The notes: generated from the sequence alone by a model not told the origin. A stretch of DNA of 64,000 bases from an uncultured Lachnospiraceae bacterium (GCA_910586645.1 CAJUIS010000014.1:1-64000); one strand, 5' to 3'; shown: positions 26,394 through 36,574, numbered from the stretch's first letter. Numbers and translations are program-made.

Positions 26394-28487
26394 TTACCAT
26401 AAAACCCAAATCCCAAGATACAGGGCCCCCGCCGCGCTTCCGGAAAGAAGCAGCGACACAACTGCATTCTTTGCTCTTTTCGAAGACAGAAAAATCACGC
26501 CGCAAAGACAAATCCCCATCAGTATCTTAAACGCGCACATTCCAGCCAGATACCCGCCGGCGCTTATGCCGCCCCATTGTTCAAATCCCGGCAGGTATCT
26601 GAGCGCAGCGCCCAAATCCAAAATCCCCTGTTCCTTCATCCGGTACCCGGCAGACATCAAATCCGCCGCTGTGCACACAAACGTCACACAGGCAATCAGA
26701 AGCGCCCATTTTTTTCTCCGCACCTGTCTTCTCCCATAAGAAACCGAATGCAAAAGAGCCGTCGCCCGCGCCGTCTCTTCCATAACAAACGCCCCGTGAA
26801 ACGCCAGAACCCATACAAGCAAAAGTTCTCCCATCTGATGCGCCTGCCTCTCTTTTCCCAGCAGATATGTATACCCCACTTCGTCCAGAAACACCCCTGT
26901 TTCCCCAATCCCTTCCGCCTGTGACAAAATCCTCTCATAAGCCGTTTTGCAGGAAAGCTGCCGCCTTAACCCTTCTGTCCGTTCCAGATTTCCTGCTGCG
27001 TCTCTTTCCAGTTCAGACAGCTTCTGCTCAATTCCAAAAATCCTCTGCCCTTCCGCTTCGATAAAATCAATCTTTTCCCGCGTCACTTCTCCTTCCAGTT
27101 TTCCAATATAATTTTTATAATAAAGTTCATCCAGCGTAAAATACGCCCGTTCACCGGAACAGGAAAAAAACTGAAGCAAAAGATATACGGCCGCGACAAA
27201 CCCGGCGCCGCCTGTAAAAAAGATTTTATATCCCTCATAATACAAAAGGGAATGTCCGCCCTTTAAAACCTTTTTTCGCCGGAAGCGCTTCCTGCCGGAT
27301 AATTTCGCATACCGGTTTCTGCTCACACGTTCATACGAACGTATGCAAGACCATACCGCAAGCAGAAACAGCAAACCTGCCGCAAACAGGCAAATATGCA
27401 TAGAAAACACCGGATGTCCGAACACATTGACCGTTTCATAGCTCTGGAAAAACCGTTCCGTACGCAAAAAAGAAAAAAGATTGCACCAGCGCAGCAAATT
27501 CCAAAAGAGCCCTGGAAACATATTTACGGAAAGGCCGTATTCCAATGCCATAAGAAAAAGAAACGCGGCGCTCGTGCGCAAAACGCTTTTTCCATGCAGC
27601 GCAATCCATATGGACGCCGCGGACAAAACCAGCGCGGCGGCAGCCTTTCCAATCAAAAACCAGATAAGGTACGCGCCCACAGAAATTTTCCAGGGACTTT
27701 TCAGATACCCGTCCACAGACTGAATCCACCGCCCGAAGCTTCCAAATCCGTACACTGACTGCGCAGTCAGAAAATTACCCGCATATAAAAAAAGAACGCC
27801 CAAAAGGCTTCCCGCCAAAATCAGGCCGATTTTAATCTTTCCAAGCCTTTTTCCTCCATATTTTGCAGTTCCCGCAAAAGCCATCGTCCCTTCTTCCCGT
27901 TCCATACAAATGAAAAAATAAGAAAGCAGAAAGACAATTGCCGCCAGAAATAAATCTGTCGTTTTCGTTTCCACTGCAAGCCGGACTCCCTGCGAATTTT
28001 CCGGTTTTAAAATCAGCCCCTTAAGATGATCGTATTTTTCCGGAATCAATTCCGCATTCCTTTTTGAAAACAAATCTTCTTCCGAAAACAGCGACGACGA
28101 TGAAATCCGTTTCGCCTGTTTTTTCATCTCCTGTAAATACGCCTCGTACTGATTTGCGTCCGTCACATGGGCAAATACATAATTTAACGCATTTTTCCGC
28201 TCATATACCGCTTCCGGCGCCATTCCTTTCGACGCGGAAAACTCCTCTCCCATACGGTCTGTCTTTTTTATTTCATCCTCTAACCATTCCTTCTGTTTTT
28301 CCCCGGAAATGCAGGAAAGCTCCTGATATACTTTTTTTATTGAATCCGGAAAGCAGCGGCCGGCCGCGTCATATCGTCCCGTCTGCCAGAATAAAAGCAG
28401 AATGTTCAAAATGAAGCATCCAAAAATAAGCCCCGTCACGATCCTGTTTTTCCAAAGCTTTTTCCATTCAAATCTCCACAATTCCAT
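26394..28487 (-). CDS. ABC-2-type transporter permease
   Basis: The protein of about 697 residues starts with the usual cytoplasmic motif WRFEWKKLWKNR and a first membrane helix. A large extracellular loop, a block of helices and a second, duplicated half (a new helix near 410, another loop, then five helices) follow. No signature residues define a substrate. GGGGAGGG lies before the ATG at 28487. It follows the ATPase gene and belongs to the two-component operon, which suggests efflux of a peptide or toxic compound. Confidence 0.78.
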   Translation of the reverse strand: MELWRFEWKKLWKNRIVTGLIFGCFILNILLLFWQTGRYDAAGRCFPDSIKKVYQELSCISGEKQKEWLEDEIKKTDRMGEEFSASKGMAPEAVYERKNALNYVFAHVTDANQYEAYLQEMKKQAKRISSSSLFSEEDLFSKRNAELIPEKYDHLKGLILKPENSQGVRLAVETKTTDLFLAAIVFLLSYFFICMEREEGTMAFAGTAKYGGKRLGKIKIGLILAGSLLGVLFLYAGNFLTAQSVYGFGSFGRWIQSVDGYLKSPWKISVGAYLIWFLIGKAAAALVLSAASIWIALHGKSVLRTSAAFLFLMALEYGLSVNMFPGLFWNLLRWCNLFSFLRTERFFQSYETVNVFGHPVFSMHICLFAAGLLFLLAVWSCIRSYERVSRNRYAKLSGRKRFRRKKVLKGGHSLLYYEGYKIFFTGGAGFVAAVYLLLQFFSCSGERAYFTLDELYYKNYIGKLEGEVTREKIDFIEAEGQRIFGIEQKLSELERDAAGNLERTEGLRRQLSCKTAYERILSQAEGIGETGVFLDEVGYTYLLGKERQAHQMGELLLVWVLAFHGAFVMEETARATALLHSVSYGRRQVRRKKWALLIACVTFVCTAADLMSAGYRMKEQGILDLGAALRYLPGFEQWGGISAGGYLAGMCAFKILMGICLCGVIFLSSKRAKNAVVSLLLSGSAAGALYLGIWVLW

Positions 28488-28528
28488 ATACTGTCCCTCC
28501 CCGTCCCTTCCTGCTGTTTTTCGTCTGT

Positions 28529-29398
28529 TTACTCCTGAAAATGATAAAGATAGACGTCCTCCAAAGACGGCCTTACCGTGTTTACGCATTTTTCTTTGGG
28601 CCTTTGCCCGGCAATCACCCTGACATAAATTTTTTCCCTGTCTTTTATCATATTTCCCACAAGATACGTTTTCTGTATCCTCTTTAACTCAGAAATTTCC
28701 GTCTGAATTTCAAAAACTTTCCCTTCCATTTCTTCGATCAGCGTCTCCCTCTCTGCTTTCTGTATAATTTCCCCGTCTTTTAAGAGAAGGATTTCTTTGG
28801 AAATAAATTCTACGTCCGTTACAACGTGCGTGGCAATCAGCACAATTTTGTCAAATGCGATTTCTGAAATCAGGTTCCGTACGGCAATCCGCTGCTTTGG
28901 GTCAAGCCCCGCCGTCGGCTCGTCTAAAATCAGGACTTTTGGATCTCCGACCGCCGCCTGCGCCAGCATCATCCTCTGCCGCATTCCTCCGGAAAGAGCC
29001 GTCATTTTTACGTTTGCAGCGTCAGTCAGTGAAAGAGCCGTCAACAGCTTTTCAATTCTCCCTTTCGCTTCTTTTTTCTTAACGCCGCGCAGCGCCGCCA
29101 TATAAAAAAGAAAATCCTCTACCGTAAACCCCCTGTAAACTACCGGATACTGGGGCATATACCCCAGCATCCCTTTCCATTTTTCTTTTTCTTTCGCTGA
29201 AAAAATATCGTTTCCGTCTAAAAACGCCCCTCCTTCGTCCGCGTCAATATTTCCGGTGATAATGTTCATCAGCGTACTTTTTCCGGTGCCGTTGGCTCCC
29301 AGGATTCCATACACGCCGTCGCAGAAGGCACAGGATACCGCCTTTAACGCCTGTTTCGCCCCATAACTTTTGGAAAGCTTCTCAATCCTTAATTCCAT
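28529..29398 (-). CDS. ABC transporter ATP-binding protein
   Basis: The protein of about 289 residues has Walker A GANGTGKST, Q-loop YMPQYP, signature LSGGMRQR, Walker B VLILDEPTAGLDP and the H-loop ATHVV. It belongs to the single-domain ABC-2 exporter branch. The ATG at 29398 overlaps the preceding lipoprotein gene by 17 bp, implying translational coupling. An upstream TTG is less likely. It would power the permease encoded next. Confidence 0.93.
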   Translation of the reverse strand: MELRIEKLSKSYGAKQALKAVSCAFCDGVYGILGANGTGKSTLMNIITGNIDADEGGAFLDGNDIFSAKEKEKWKGMLGYMPQYPVVYRGFTVEDFLFYMAALRGVKKKEAKGRIEKLLTALSLTDAANVKMTALSGGMRQRMMLAQAAVGDPKVLILDEPTAGLDPKQRIAVRNLISEIAFDKIVLIATHVVTDVEFISKEILLLKDGEIIQKAERETLIEEMEGKVFEIQTEISELKRIQKTYLVGNMIKDREKIYVRVIAGQRPKEKCVNTVRPSLEDVYLYHFQE

Positions 29399-30848
29399 CC
29401 TCCATCCCTTCCCTCCATGCAAGATACTGCCTGTTCCATTCTTCTGTCACACGATCCGCCCCGGCCTTTCTATATTGTAAAATCCTCTTCTGGTTTTCTT
29501 CCGGCATCCCGGATTCATAAACGCTGTATATCTGTTCCAGCTCTTTTTCGCACGATTTTCCGGAAAACTCAAACCCTGCTATTTTAGAATTTTCACATTC
29601 CAAAAGCCATTTTGGATACAGTTCCCTCTTATTTTCATCCTGCCCCACTTCCGCATAGGCAATAAAATTATTTCCAAGATACTGCGCCGGAATATAGCCT
29701 CTCCTCACAGGCGCTTCCGCCGTATTTCCAAAAACCTCATAATCTTTCCCTTTTTCGCCCCACATCAGCGCATTCGTAAGCTCTGCATCTTCATATAATC
29801 TGCAAAGCAGCTCAAACGCCTCCTTCTTCTGTAAAGATTCCTCCAATATCCCAACCTCCTGCGCACAGACGCTGAAACGCCACAGAGGCTCCGTCCAAAG
29901 CTCCTTTACTTCGTATGTGTCCCAATACCCCTCCGGAAGCTGCCAGCTCCTGCTGTACGCCTCCTCTGTTACAAAATCCGTCACAATCTTAAGAAACGGC
30001 TGTATTTTAAGCGGATCCTCTTCCTCTTTTTTGCAGATTTTGCTGTCGTACAGCTTCTGTGCGCCGTTTAAATACTCTGTATATTCCGGCGTTTCATACA
30101 AAAGCTGCGCCTTTGGGATTTCCTCCTCCTCATTGATCACAAACGGATAACATACGCCCAGAATCCGCGTCATATTTTCAAGGGCTTCCCCATATTCCGC
30201 CAGTCCCTGCACTGCGGCAAAATCCTCTGTCTCCCGTTCTCCCTCACAAATCTTTTTTAAATCCGCTTCGTACTCCCATATTTTTCCACTCCAGTTTTCC
30301 GGATGGACGTCATACGCCTCCGCCATTTTCTTATTCCAGATATAAACCGTTTTTTTCGGCACAAAACCCACGCTCAATACGGTATACTGCTTTCCGTCCA
30401 CCTTGTAGACGTCCCACACATTTTCCGGCACGGCTTCTTTTATCACACTTCCTTCCTCTGAATCAAGCCATTCGTCCAGCGCGGTAAATTCTCCGGCCAG
30501 AATCTCCTTTGTATTGTCATACGTATCTTTCCAGACCGCCGTAAGGCTTTTTAAATCCGCCTGCCGCACTCCTTCGCCTTCCCTGACAAACTCCACTTCG
30601 TAAGGAAGGTTTTTCTCCTTCAAAACCTGGTTAAAATAATCGCCATGTTTTCCAAACCACTCGTCCCCCTGCCAGACAAGCTTTGCCGCCCGCCGGTTTT
30701 CATCCCCTCCTTTTTCCGTACTTTTTTCTTCTGTCTCCCTTATGCCTGCCGTCTGTTTCGTTTTCGTATTTTCTCCTCCGCATCCCAAACATCCTGCAAA
30801 CAAAAGCAAAGTTCCCATAAAAACAACTGTCTTTTTCCAAATTTTCAT
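29382..30848 (-). CDS. Extracellular substrate-binding-type lipoprotein
   Basis: The protein of about 488 residues has a lipoprotein signal with lipobox LFAGC and a mature region with the layout of sugar-type (family 1) solute-binding proteins (LTAVWKDTYDNT, FTALDEWLD, YTVLSVGFVPKKTVY). Here it is encoded with an exporter-type ABC pair and a two-component system, so it may sense ligand rather than feed import. GGGAGG lies 8 bp before the ATG at 30848. Confidence 0.72.
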   Translation of the reverse strand: MKIWKKTVVFMGTLLLFAGCLGCGGENTKTKQTAGIRETEEKSTEKGGDENRRAAKLVWQGDEWFGKHGDYFNQVLKEKNLPYEVEFVREGEGVRQADLKSLTAVWKDTYDNTKEILAGEFTALDEWLDSEEGSVIKEAVPENVWDVYKVDGKQYTVLSVGFVPKKTVYIWNKKMAEAYDVHPENWSGKIWEYEADLKKICEGERETEDFAAVQGLAEYGEALENMTRILGVCYPFVINEEEEIPKAQLLYETPEYTEYLNGAQKLYDSKICKKEEEDPLKIQPFLKIVTDFVTEEAYSRSWQLPEGYWDTYEVKELWTEPLWRFSVCAQEVGILEESLQKKEAFELLCRLYEDAELTNALMWGEKGKDYEVFGNTAEAPVRRGYIPAQYLGNNFIAYAEVGQDENKRELYPKWLLECENSKIAGFEFSGKSCEKELEQIYSVYESGMPEENQKRILQYRKAGADRVTEEWNRQYLAWREGMEDGIKD

Positions 30849-30863
30849 CCTTCTCACCTCCCG

Positions 30864-32042
30864 TTAAAAGAAACCGATCACCTGTGCCTTATCCCACTCT
30901 TTCTTTGTATACGCTTCTTTTGAAATGCAGACCATTCCAAGCTCTGTCGACGCAACATACCAGTCTTTTGTCGCCGCAAGAAAAGGAGCGTAACTATACT
31001 CTTCTTTCTCAATCCTCCGCTCTTTTTTCGCGTTTACATCATACGAAAAAAACGTCTCTCCTTTCGCCGTCCCAGTCCCTTTTGGAAAGCTGCAGACAAA
31101 AATCGTCCCGTCCCCCATTAACCAGTCAAGCTCTTTGCCTTCTTCCGCCTCTTTTTCAAAGACAATTTCCGTATCCTTTGTTTCTGCGTCCACTGCGTAC
31201 ACATGGCCTTTCTCCACATAAAAAACCTTATGCTCGTCACGTATAGAACCCAGATACCCCATCTCTTCTTTCCCCTCAAAAAACGTTTCATCCGTTCCTG
31301 TTTTTATGTCAAACGCCCGGATTTCATTTTTTGCAGATGAATCTCTGGTTTTTGCGTACTGCCTTTTCGAATAAAAAATCCTGCCGTCTGCGTAATCCGA
31401 TATCTCAAATCCTTCTTCATAAGGATCATAAGCCTCCCGATCTTTTACGATTTCAAACGAACCGTCTTCCAGATTCAGTTTTCCAATCATAAAAAAACAT
31501 TCCTCACTCTTTACCGTCCCGTCTTCTTTTGTTACAGGCTCCGTTAAAAACCTTGTCTCCGTCAGGCCAAAACAAACCGTATCCTCCACAAAAAACATGG
31601 GCAGCGAAACGGAAAGGCTTCCATACGCTTTATCTCCGTTTAAACTGGCAATCCGTTTTCTTCCGCCTCCGCTTTTTTCACATTGATAAAAAGGAATCTT
31701 TGGATCCATATTGTCATAATAATAGAGTTTATCCCGGTAACAGCCCATGCCGGACATATATCCCTGCGAAAAATACGCGCCGCATCCCGAATCGTTGTGC
31801 CCGCAGTTTGGCCTGTCACAAATGGGGATTGCTTCCCCCAATCCAAAATCATAAAACATCATTCGTTCCGTATACCCGTCAATATAAAAAATCCCTTCCT
31901 CTTTTACCTGCATACGGTTATTTTTTACAACGGAAAAAGTTTCCTGACCGCTCTTTAAATCTCCGTTTTTTCCGATGCATCCAGACAGCGTTCCCGCCGC
32001 AAGAAGTACGGCCAAAATTTTTAATGTCATGCATTTTTTCAC
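30864..32042 (-). CDS. Beta-propeller-like lipoprotein (DUF5050-type)
   Basis: The 392-residue protein has lipobox LSGC and a series of repeating strands (GIFYIDGY, KLYYYDN, GRIFYSKR, VFYVEKGHVYAVD) suggesting a beta-propeller. A Cys-rich motif CDRPNCGHNDSGC near residue 75 could bind metal. It overlaps the kinase gene by 4 bp, so the two are translationally coupled. This fits an extracytoplasmic partner of the sensor, but no function is established. Confidence 0.65.
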   Translation of the reverse strand: MKKCMTLKILAVLLAAGTLSGCIGKNGDLKSGQETFSVVKNNRMQVKEEGIFYIDGYTERMMFYDFGLGEAIPICDRPNCGHNDSGCGAYFSQGYMSGMGCYRDKLYYYDNMDPKIPFYQCEKSGGGRKRIASLNGDKAYGSLSVSLPMFFVEDTVCFGLTETRFLTEPVTKEDGTVKSEECFFMIGKLNLEDGSFEIVKDREAYDPYEEGFEISDYADGRIFYSKRQYAKTRDSSAKNEIRAFDIKTGTDETFFEGKEEMGYLGSIRDEHKVFYVEKGHVYAVDAETKDTEIVFEKEAEEGKELDWLMGDGTIFVCSFPKGTGTAKGETFFSYDVNAKKERRIEKEEYSYAPFLAATKDWYVASTELGMVCISKEAYTKKEWDKAQVIGFF

Positions 32043-34300
32043 AGGACATCCCCCCGTTCCGCATCAAATGCCACCGTAACAATAAACAAGTCTGCAATTG
32101 TCTCCATGGAAAACGTACCGCCGCAGGCTTCCGTAAAACTCTGCGCAATTGAAAGCCCCAGCCCGCTTCCTCCGTCCGTGCGGCTTTCGTCTCCGCGGAC
32201 AAAACGCTCCGCAAAGTTAATTTCCCCCGTCAGTTCCCGGCTGGAGGTATTCTTTACGCCTGCCTCCGCAATTCCGCCTTCTTCTTTCAGCGTCACATAA
32301 ACCCTTGACCCTTCCAGAGAGTATTTTGCCGCATTTCCAATCAGATTCTGAAACACCCGGTACATTCTCTGTCCGTCCGCCCGCACAAAAACAGGCTCTT
32401 TTGGAATTTCCGTTTTTAATGCAACAGGGCTTCTCTTTATGACTTCTTCCATATCCGCCAACGTCTGCCAAAGCAGTTTTCCCAAATCCAGAAGTTCCAT
32501 TTTCACCTCAAGCTGTCCGGACGCAGCCTTACTGACGGCAAACACATCCTGCACCATCGTCCTTAGCCGCTCGGATTTTTCATCCAGAATCCGAATGTAA
32601 TCCATCGCATAATCCGGCAGGTTTTCCTCCTGTTTTAACAACTGAATGTAACTGATAATAGACGTCAGCGGCGTCTTAATGTCGTGAGACACATTTGCAA
32701 CAAGCTCTACTTTCATCCGTTCGCTCCGGATCCGCTCCTCTACGGCGTCTTCAAATCCCTGACGGATTTCTTCAAGCCCTTCCGCCATACGGCGCACATC
32801 TTCGTCTTCGGTCAAAAAGCCCTCCGGCTCGCTGTAATTTCCGTCTCGAATGCCTGAAATCTGTTCTGACAGCCTTTCCAAATCCGCTGCAAGAATCCTG
32901 TTTTTCTTCTGATATGCATATTCCGCCCCAAGAAGAGCCGCTGTCACCGCAAGCGCCGCTAAGATGAAAATGAAAAAGCTGCCCGGCGCTTCAAAAACCG
33001 CCGCAGAAACAAACAGGGCAAAAATAACCGCAAGCTGTGCCGCCGTCAGGAAAAAAACGCCGTAAAAACGCTTTACCATACGTCTCGCAAGCGGCAGCTT
33101 TAAGCTCTTTCTGTTCAGCGCCGCGGCAAATTTTCCGAAAAAACCTTTTTTACAGCTTCCCCTGTTGTTCCGCAAGTCACAGACAAACAAATAAAAAAGC
33201 CAAAAGACGATAAGCGTCCCCGTTATATGGTTTCCAAGATCATAAAGCAGATATTCTGACACTTCCGAAACAATTACAGAAGCCGGAAGCGATTCCATCA
33301 TCATCTCATCCGCACAGGCAACCGCCATATCGCCCTGGTTCAGAAGAAAAAAACACAGCAATACAGGCAATACAAAAAAGCACAGCGCTTTCCACTCAAA
33401 CCACATTTTCCCGGTCAGTTTTGCAATCTGCTTTCCCGCATACCGTTTTTCCTTCCGGCGCAGGCGGTACCATGCCATAAAAAACAGTCCTGCCATAAGA
33501 AATCCCATGAAACGCTGCAAATCCTCCCGCCGCTCTGTGTGGTCTTTGTACATATAATACAGATCGTTTTCCGGCCAGAAACCGTATTCTTCATAATAGC
33601 CCCCGGCATCCGCGCCTTCATAAATCACCGGCTCTTTTGCCGCCAGGATTGAAATGCTTATCCCTTTCCACTTTGCAGACGCCGACAGATTCTTAAACCC
33701 TGGCACATGCCAGTCTTCTCCCTCCCGGTAAACGCCGTCTCCATAGATGTCAAGCGTCTTTTTATCCTTTTGGATTTCTACTTTTTCCCCGTCAAAACGA
33801 AGAAAAAAATTATAGCCGTCCGGAAGATTTCTTGCGCTGTAGTCCCATCCGGCGTCTTCCGTATTGGCAAACATAACGTTGCCGTCTTTTACAATGCGGT
33901 ACAGAAGGTTTTTATCCGTTCTGATACATTTGTGATAATTGTTTACAGATTCCCATTTTTCTTCCCGCGTCAGATCGTCCTCAGCCGCTTCCATCCCGAC
34001 ATACGCAGCCTCTCCATAAGATGCGTCTCCCTCTGAGAGTTCTCCCAAAGAGCCTGACATATCAGAAATATAATCCCCGCAGGCCATTCTAAGAAAATTT
34101 TTCAGACGCCCGGAAATAAAATCCCGAAATTCCGCCGTATCCTGATAATCCTCATACAGAAGCATTTCCCTGTATGCATCGAAATTTTCTTCGAATCTGG
34201 CTTCTCTTAAAATCCCAAGCATTCCAATCAGAAAAAAGCTGATTCCGAATACATAGAAAACAAGGATGCTAATCTTTGATTTTTTCCATTTTATAACCAA
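32039..34300 (-). CDS. Sensor histidine kinase with large extracellular domain
   Basis: The 753-residue protein has a first membrane helix (about 10-30), an extracellular domain of about 230 residues, several further helices, a HAMP-like region, a HisKA domain with NVSHDIKTPLTS (His near 538) and an HATPase_c domain with NLIGNAAKYS and SGLGLSIAQS. It is the partner of the OmpR-type regulator, whose gene overlaps it by 32 bp. It probably senses an envelope or peptide signal and controls the downstream lipoprotein/ABC genes. Confidence 0.92.
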   Translation of the reverse strand: MVIKWKKSKISILVFYVFGISFFLIGMLGILREARFEENFDAYREMLLYEDYQDTAEFRDFISGRLKNFLRMACGDYISDMSGSLGELSEGDASYGEAAYVGMEAAEDDLTREEKWESVNNYHKCIRTDKNLLYRIVKDGNVMFANTEDAGWDYSARNLPDGYNFFLRFDGEKVEIQKDKKTLDIYGDGVYREGEDWHVPGFKNLSASAKWKGISISILAAKEPVIYEGADAGGYYEEYGFWPENDLYYMYKDHTERREDLQRFMGFLMAGLFFMAWYRLRRKEKRYAGKQIAKLTGKMWFEWKALCFFVLPVLLCFFLLNQGDMAVACADEMMMESLPASVIVSEVSEYLLYDLGNHITGTLIVFWLFYLFVCDLRNNRGSCKKGFFGKFAAALNRKSLKLPLARRMVKRFYGVFFLTAAQLAVIFALFVSAAVFEAPGSFFIFILAALAVTAALLGAEYAYQKKNRILAADLERLSEQISGIRDGNYSEPEGFLTEDEDVRRMAEGLEEIRQGFEDAVEERIRSERMKVELVANVSHDIKTPLTSIISYIQLLKQEENLPDYAMDYIRILDEKSERLRTMVQDVFAVSKAASGQLEVKMELLDLGKLLWQTLADMEEVIKRSPVALKTEIPKEPVFVRADGQRMYRVFQNLIGNAAKYSLEGSRVYVTLKEEGGIAEAGVKNTSSRELTGEINFAERFVRGDESRTDGGSGLGLSIAQSFTEACGGTFSMETIADLFIVTVAFDAERGDVL

Positions 34301-34970
34301 TTCCCCACACCACCTTTAAATATTCCGGCTCTTTTGGATTCAATTCAATTTTCTCGCGAATGCGGCGAATATGAACCATCACCGTGTTTTCCGACGCAAA
34401 ACCCTGTTCTTCCCAAACCCGTTCATAAATTTCTTCCGCCGGAAAAATCCGGCCGGAATTTCTCATCAGAAGATCGACAATTTTCGTCTCTGTCGCAGTC
34501 AGGCGCACCGCTTCTCCGTCCGCATAAAGCGTCTTCTCTTCTATATGATAACACAGCCTCCCGTTTGTAATCCGTTTGCCGTCTGTCTTATGAATGTCTC
34601 CAAGACTGGTATACCTGCGCAACTGGCTTTTCACTCTTGCCAAAAGCTCCGCCGGATTATACGGCTTTGCCACATAGTCGTCCGCTCCCATCGAAAGCCC
34701 AATCACTTTATCCGTCTCCTCGCTCTTTGCGCTCAGAACGATAATTGGGATATTCTGGCGCTCCCGTATGCGCATGACAGCCGACAGCCCGTCCAGCTTC
34801 GGCATCATCACATCCATAATCACAAGATGCACCTGATTCTGCGTCAAAAGTTCCAGCGCCTCCAGTCCGTCGTACGCCTTTAACACATGATATCCTTCTT
34901 TTTCCAAAAGGATTGCAATTGCCCTTACAATCTCTCTGTCGTCATCCGCAACTAAAATGCATTCTTTCAT
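34269..34970 (-). CDS. OmpR-family response regulator
   Basis: The 233-residue protein has a receiver domain (DDD near 11, phospho-acceptor Asp in VIMDVMMP near 53, Lys in VAKPYNP) and a winged-helix domain (LTATETKIVDLL ... VHIRRIREKIE). It is the first gene of a six-gene operon that runs to the ABC permease. Three direct repeats in its promoter are likely binding sites for it. Confidence 0.94.
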   Translation of the reverse strand: MKECILVADDDREIVRAIAILLEKEGYHVLKAYDGLEALELLTQNQVHLVIMDVMMPKLDGLSAVMRIRERQNIPIIVLSAKSEETDKVIGLSMGADDYVAKPYNPAELLARVKSQLRRYTSLGDIHKTDGKRITNGRLCYHIEEKTLYADGEAVRLTATETKIVDLLMRNSGRIFPAEEIYERVWEEQGFASENTVMVHIRRIREKIELNPKEPEYLKVVWGIGYKMEKIKD

Positions 34971-35009
34971 GCTGTTCCTCCTCTAAGCCTAAATTTATAG
35001 TATTCCTGA

Positions 35010-35053
35010 TTTCTTACAAAAAAAGTATGGGTTTTCTTACAACTTTCTTACAA
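35010..35053 (-). promoter_or_regulatory. Three direct repeats, likely response-regulator sites
   Basis: TTGTAAGAAA occurs on the minus strand at 35044-35053, 35033-35042 and 35010-35019. Start-to-start spacings are 11 and 23 bp, about one and two helical turns. This is the geometry of OmpR-type dimers bound in tandem just upstream of the TATAAA box of their own operon. Confidence 0.68.
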
Positions 35054-35054
35054 A

Positions 35055-35085
35055 AAATAAGGATATACCCTTTCGGATATATCCT
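35055..35085 (-). terminator. Terminator of the hydrogenase gene
   Basis: The arms AGGATATA and TATATCCT, with additional inner pairing, are followed on the minus strand by TTATTTTTTG. The stem starts 23 bp beyond the hydrogenase stop codon. Confidence 0.75.
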
Positions 35086-35107
35086 CACGTTAAAACCTTT
35101 CCGCCTT

Positions 35108-36574
35108 TTATGCCTCCGCAGAATGCTCTGTACGATGCATGGAGAAATTGCTGGTATCGAAATTATCCAGATTGCCTGTAATGGTGCGCCCGTCCGCTTT
35201 GCCAATCAATGTATCCCTGTCTTTTTTGGAAAGCGTCTGCGCTTTGAATGCGCTTGGCCCGCCGACGCATCCGCCGACGCATGCCATACCCTCGATAAAG
35301 TCTTCCGGCAGCTTGCCCGCTTTCAGAAGAAGCAGCGCTTTCTTGCACTCCGCCGCACCGTTCGCTTTGCATACCTTTGGATCGCAGTCATAATCCTGTT
35401 CTTTCATATATTCCAGAACAGCCGCCGTTACGCCGCCTGAATTTCCAAAGCGCTTTCCATATGTACTGGATTCCTGATAATCGTTCTCGGAAGGCTGAAG
35501 CTCAACCCCTTTTGCCTTCATAATGGCGCGCAGTTCACTGTAGGTCAGCACATAGTCTGCGTTTCCTTCAATGCCGTGCTCCGTAGCTTCGGATTTCTTT
35601 GCGATACAGGGACCGATAAATACGACAACCGCACCCGGATGTTTCGCCTTAATCAGACGGGACAGGCCGCACATCGGAGAAACTGCCGTAGAAACATATT
35701 CTTCCAGTTCCGGATAATGTTTTTTAATCATATTGACAAATCCCGGACAGCAGGACGTCGTCTTCTTTTTGCCTTCTTTGTATGCTTCATACCACTCGTC
35801 GCCTTCCGCCCGCGTCGTCAAATCGCCGCCAAGGCCGGCTTCAATAAAGTTGGTAAATCCTACTAAACGCATCGCGTTGCGCCAGCTCCGCATCGTAATG
35901 TCCGTACCGAACTGCCCTTCTGTCGACGGAGCCAAAATCGCATATACAAGCTTGTCAGACTTCAGCGCATTGATTACGTCCACAATATGCGTCTTAGATC
36001 CAATTGCTCCAAACGGGCACTTATGTATGCACAAACCGCAGCGGATGCATTTCTTCTCATCGATCACGGAAATGCCGCGTTCATCCTGTGTAATCGCATT
36101 TACCGGACAGTTGTACTTACATGGACGTTTCAGATCGGCGATTGCATGATACGGACATGCCTTCGCACATTTTCCGCACTCTTTACATTTGGATGGATCA
36201 ATATGGGAACGATGCCTTCCAATAGAAATAGCATTGAAATTACATGCGTTGATACAAGCCTTGCCGATACAATTCTGGCAGTTATCCGTTACGACGTAAC
36301 GGGAAATCGGACAATCTTCGCAGGCGGAGCTGATGACCTGAATAATATTGCCGTCATCCACCTCACCCGGCGCTTTGCCCTCCGCAAGGCGGATTCTCTG
36401 GCGGATAATCTCTCTTTCCTTATAGATGCAGCAGCGGAACTGCGGCGTAGGGCCTGGAATCAGATGTTCCGGTATATAATCTCTTTGCTCTTCCAGATTT
36501 CCGTCAAACGCATATTTCGCCACTTCATATAAAACCTCGTGCTTAATTTTGATTACATTCTCATCAGCGTACAT
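35108..36574 (-). CDS. Monomeric [FeFe] hydrogenase, group B type
   Basis: The 488-residue protein has an N-terminal Cys-rich region (CEDCP ... CQNCIGKACINAC), two 4Fe-4S ferredoxin modules (CKECGKCAKACP; CIRCGLCIHKCP) and an H-cluster domain with L1 TSCCPGF (about 276), L2 FIGPCIAKKSE (about 321) and L3 GMACVGGCVGGP (about 433). All four H-cluster cysteines are present. Group-B enzymes differ from group A in L1/L3 details, as here (GGP rather than GGGQP). It would couple ferredoxin to H2. The ATG at 36574 follows AAAGGAG. It stands alone, without maturation genes. Confidence 0.88.
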   Translation of the reverse strand: MYADENVIKIKHEVLYEVAKYAFDGNLEEQRDYIPEHLIPGPTPQFRCCIYKEREIIRQRIRLAEGKAPGEVDDGNIIQVISSACEDCPISRYVVTDNCQNCIGKACINACNFNAISIGRHRSHIDPSKCKECGKCAKACPYHAIADLKRPCKYNCPVNAITQDERGISVIDEKKCIRCGLCIHKCPFGAIGSKTHIVDVINALKSDKLVYAILAPSTEGQFGTDITMRSWRNAMRLVGFTNFIEAGLGGDLTTRAEGDEWYEAYKEGKKKTTSCCPGFVNMIKKHYPELEEYVSTAVSPMCGLSRLIKAKHPGAVVVFIGPCIAKKSEATEHGIEGNADYVLTYSELRAIMKAKGVELQPSENDYQESSTYGKRFGNSGGVTAAVLEYMKEQDYDCDPKVCKANGAAECKKALLLLKAGKLPEDFIEGMACVGGCVGGPSAFKAQTLSKKDRDTLIGKADGRTITGNLDNFDTSNFSMHRTEHSAEA

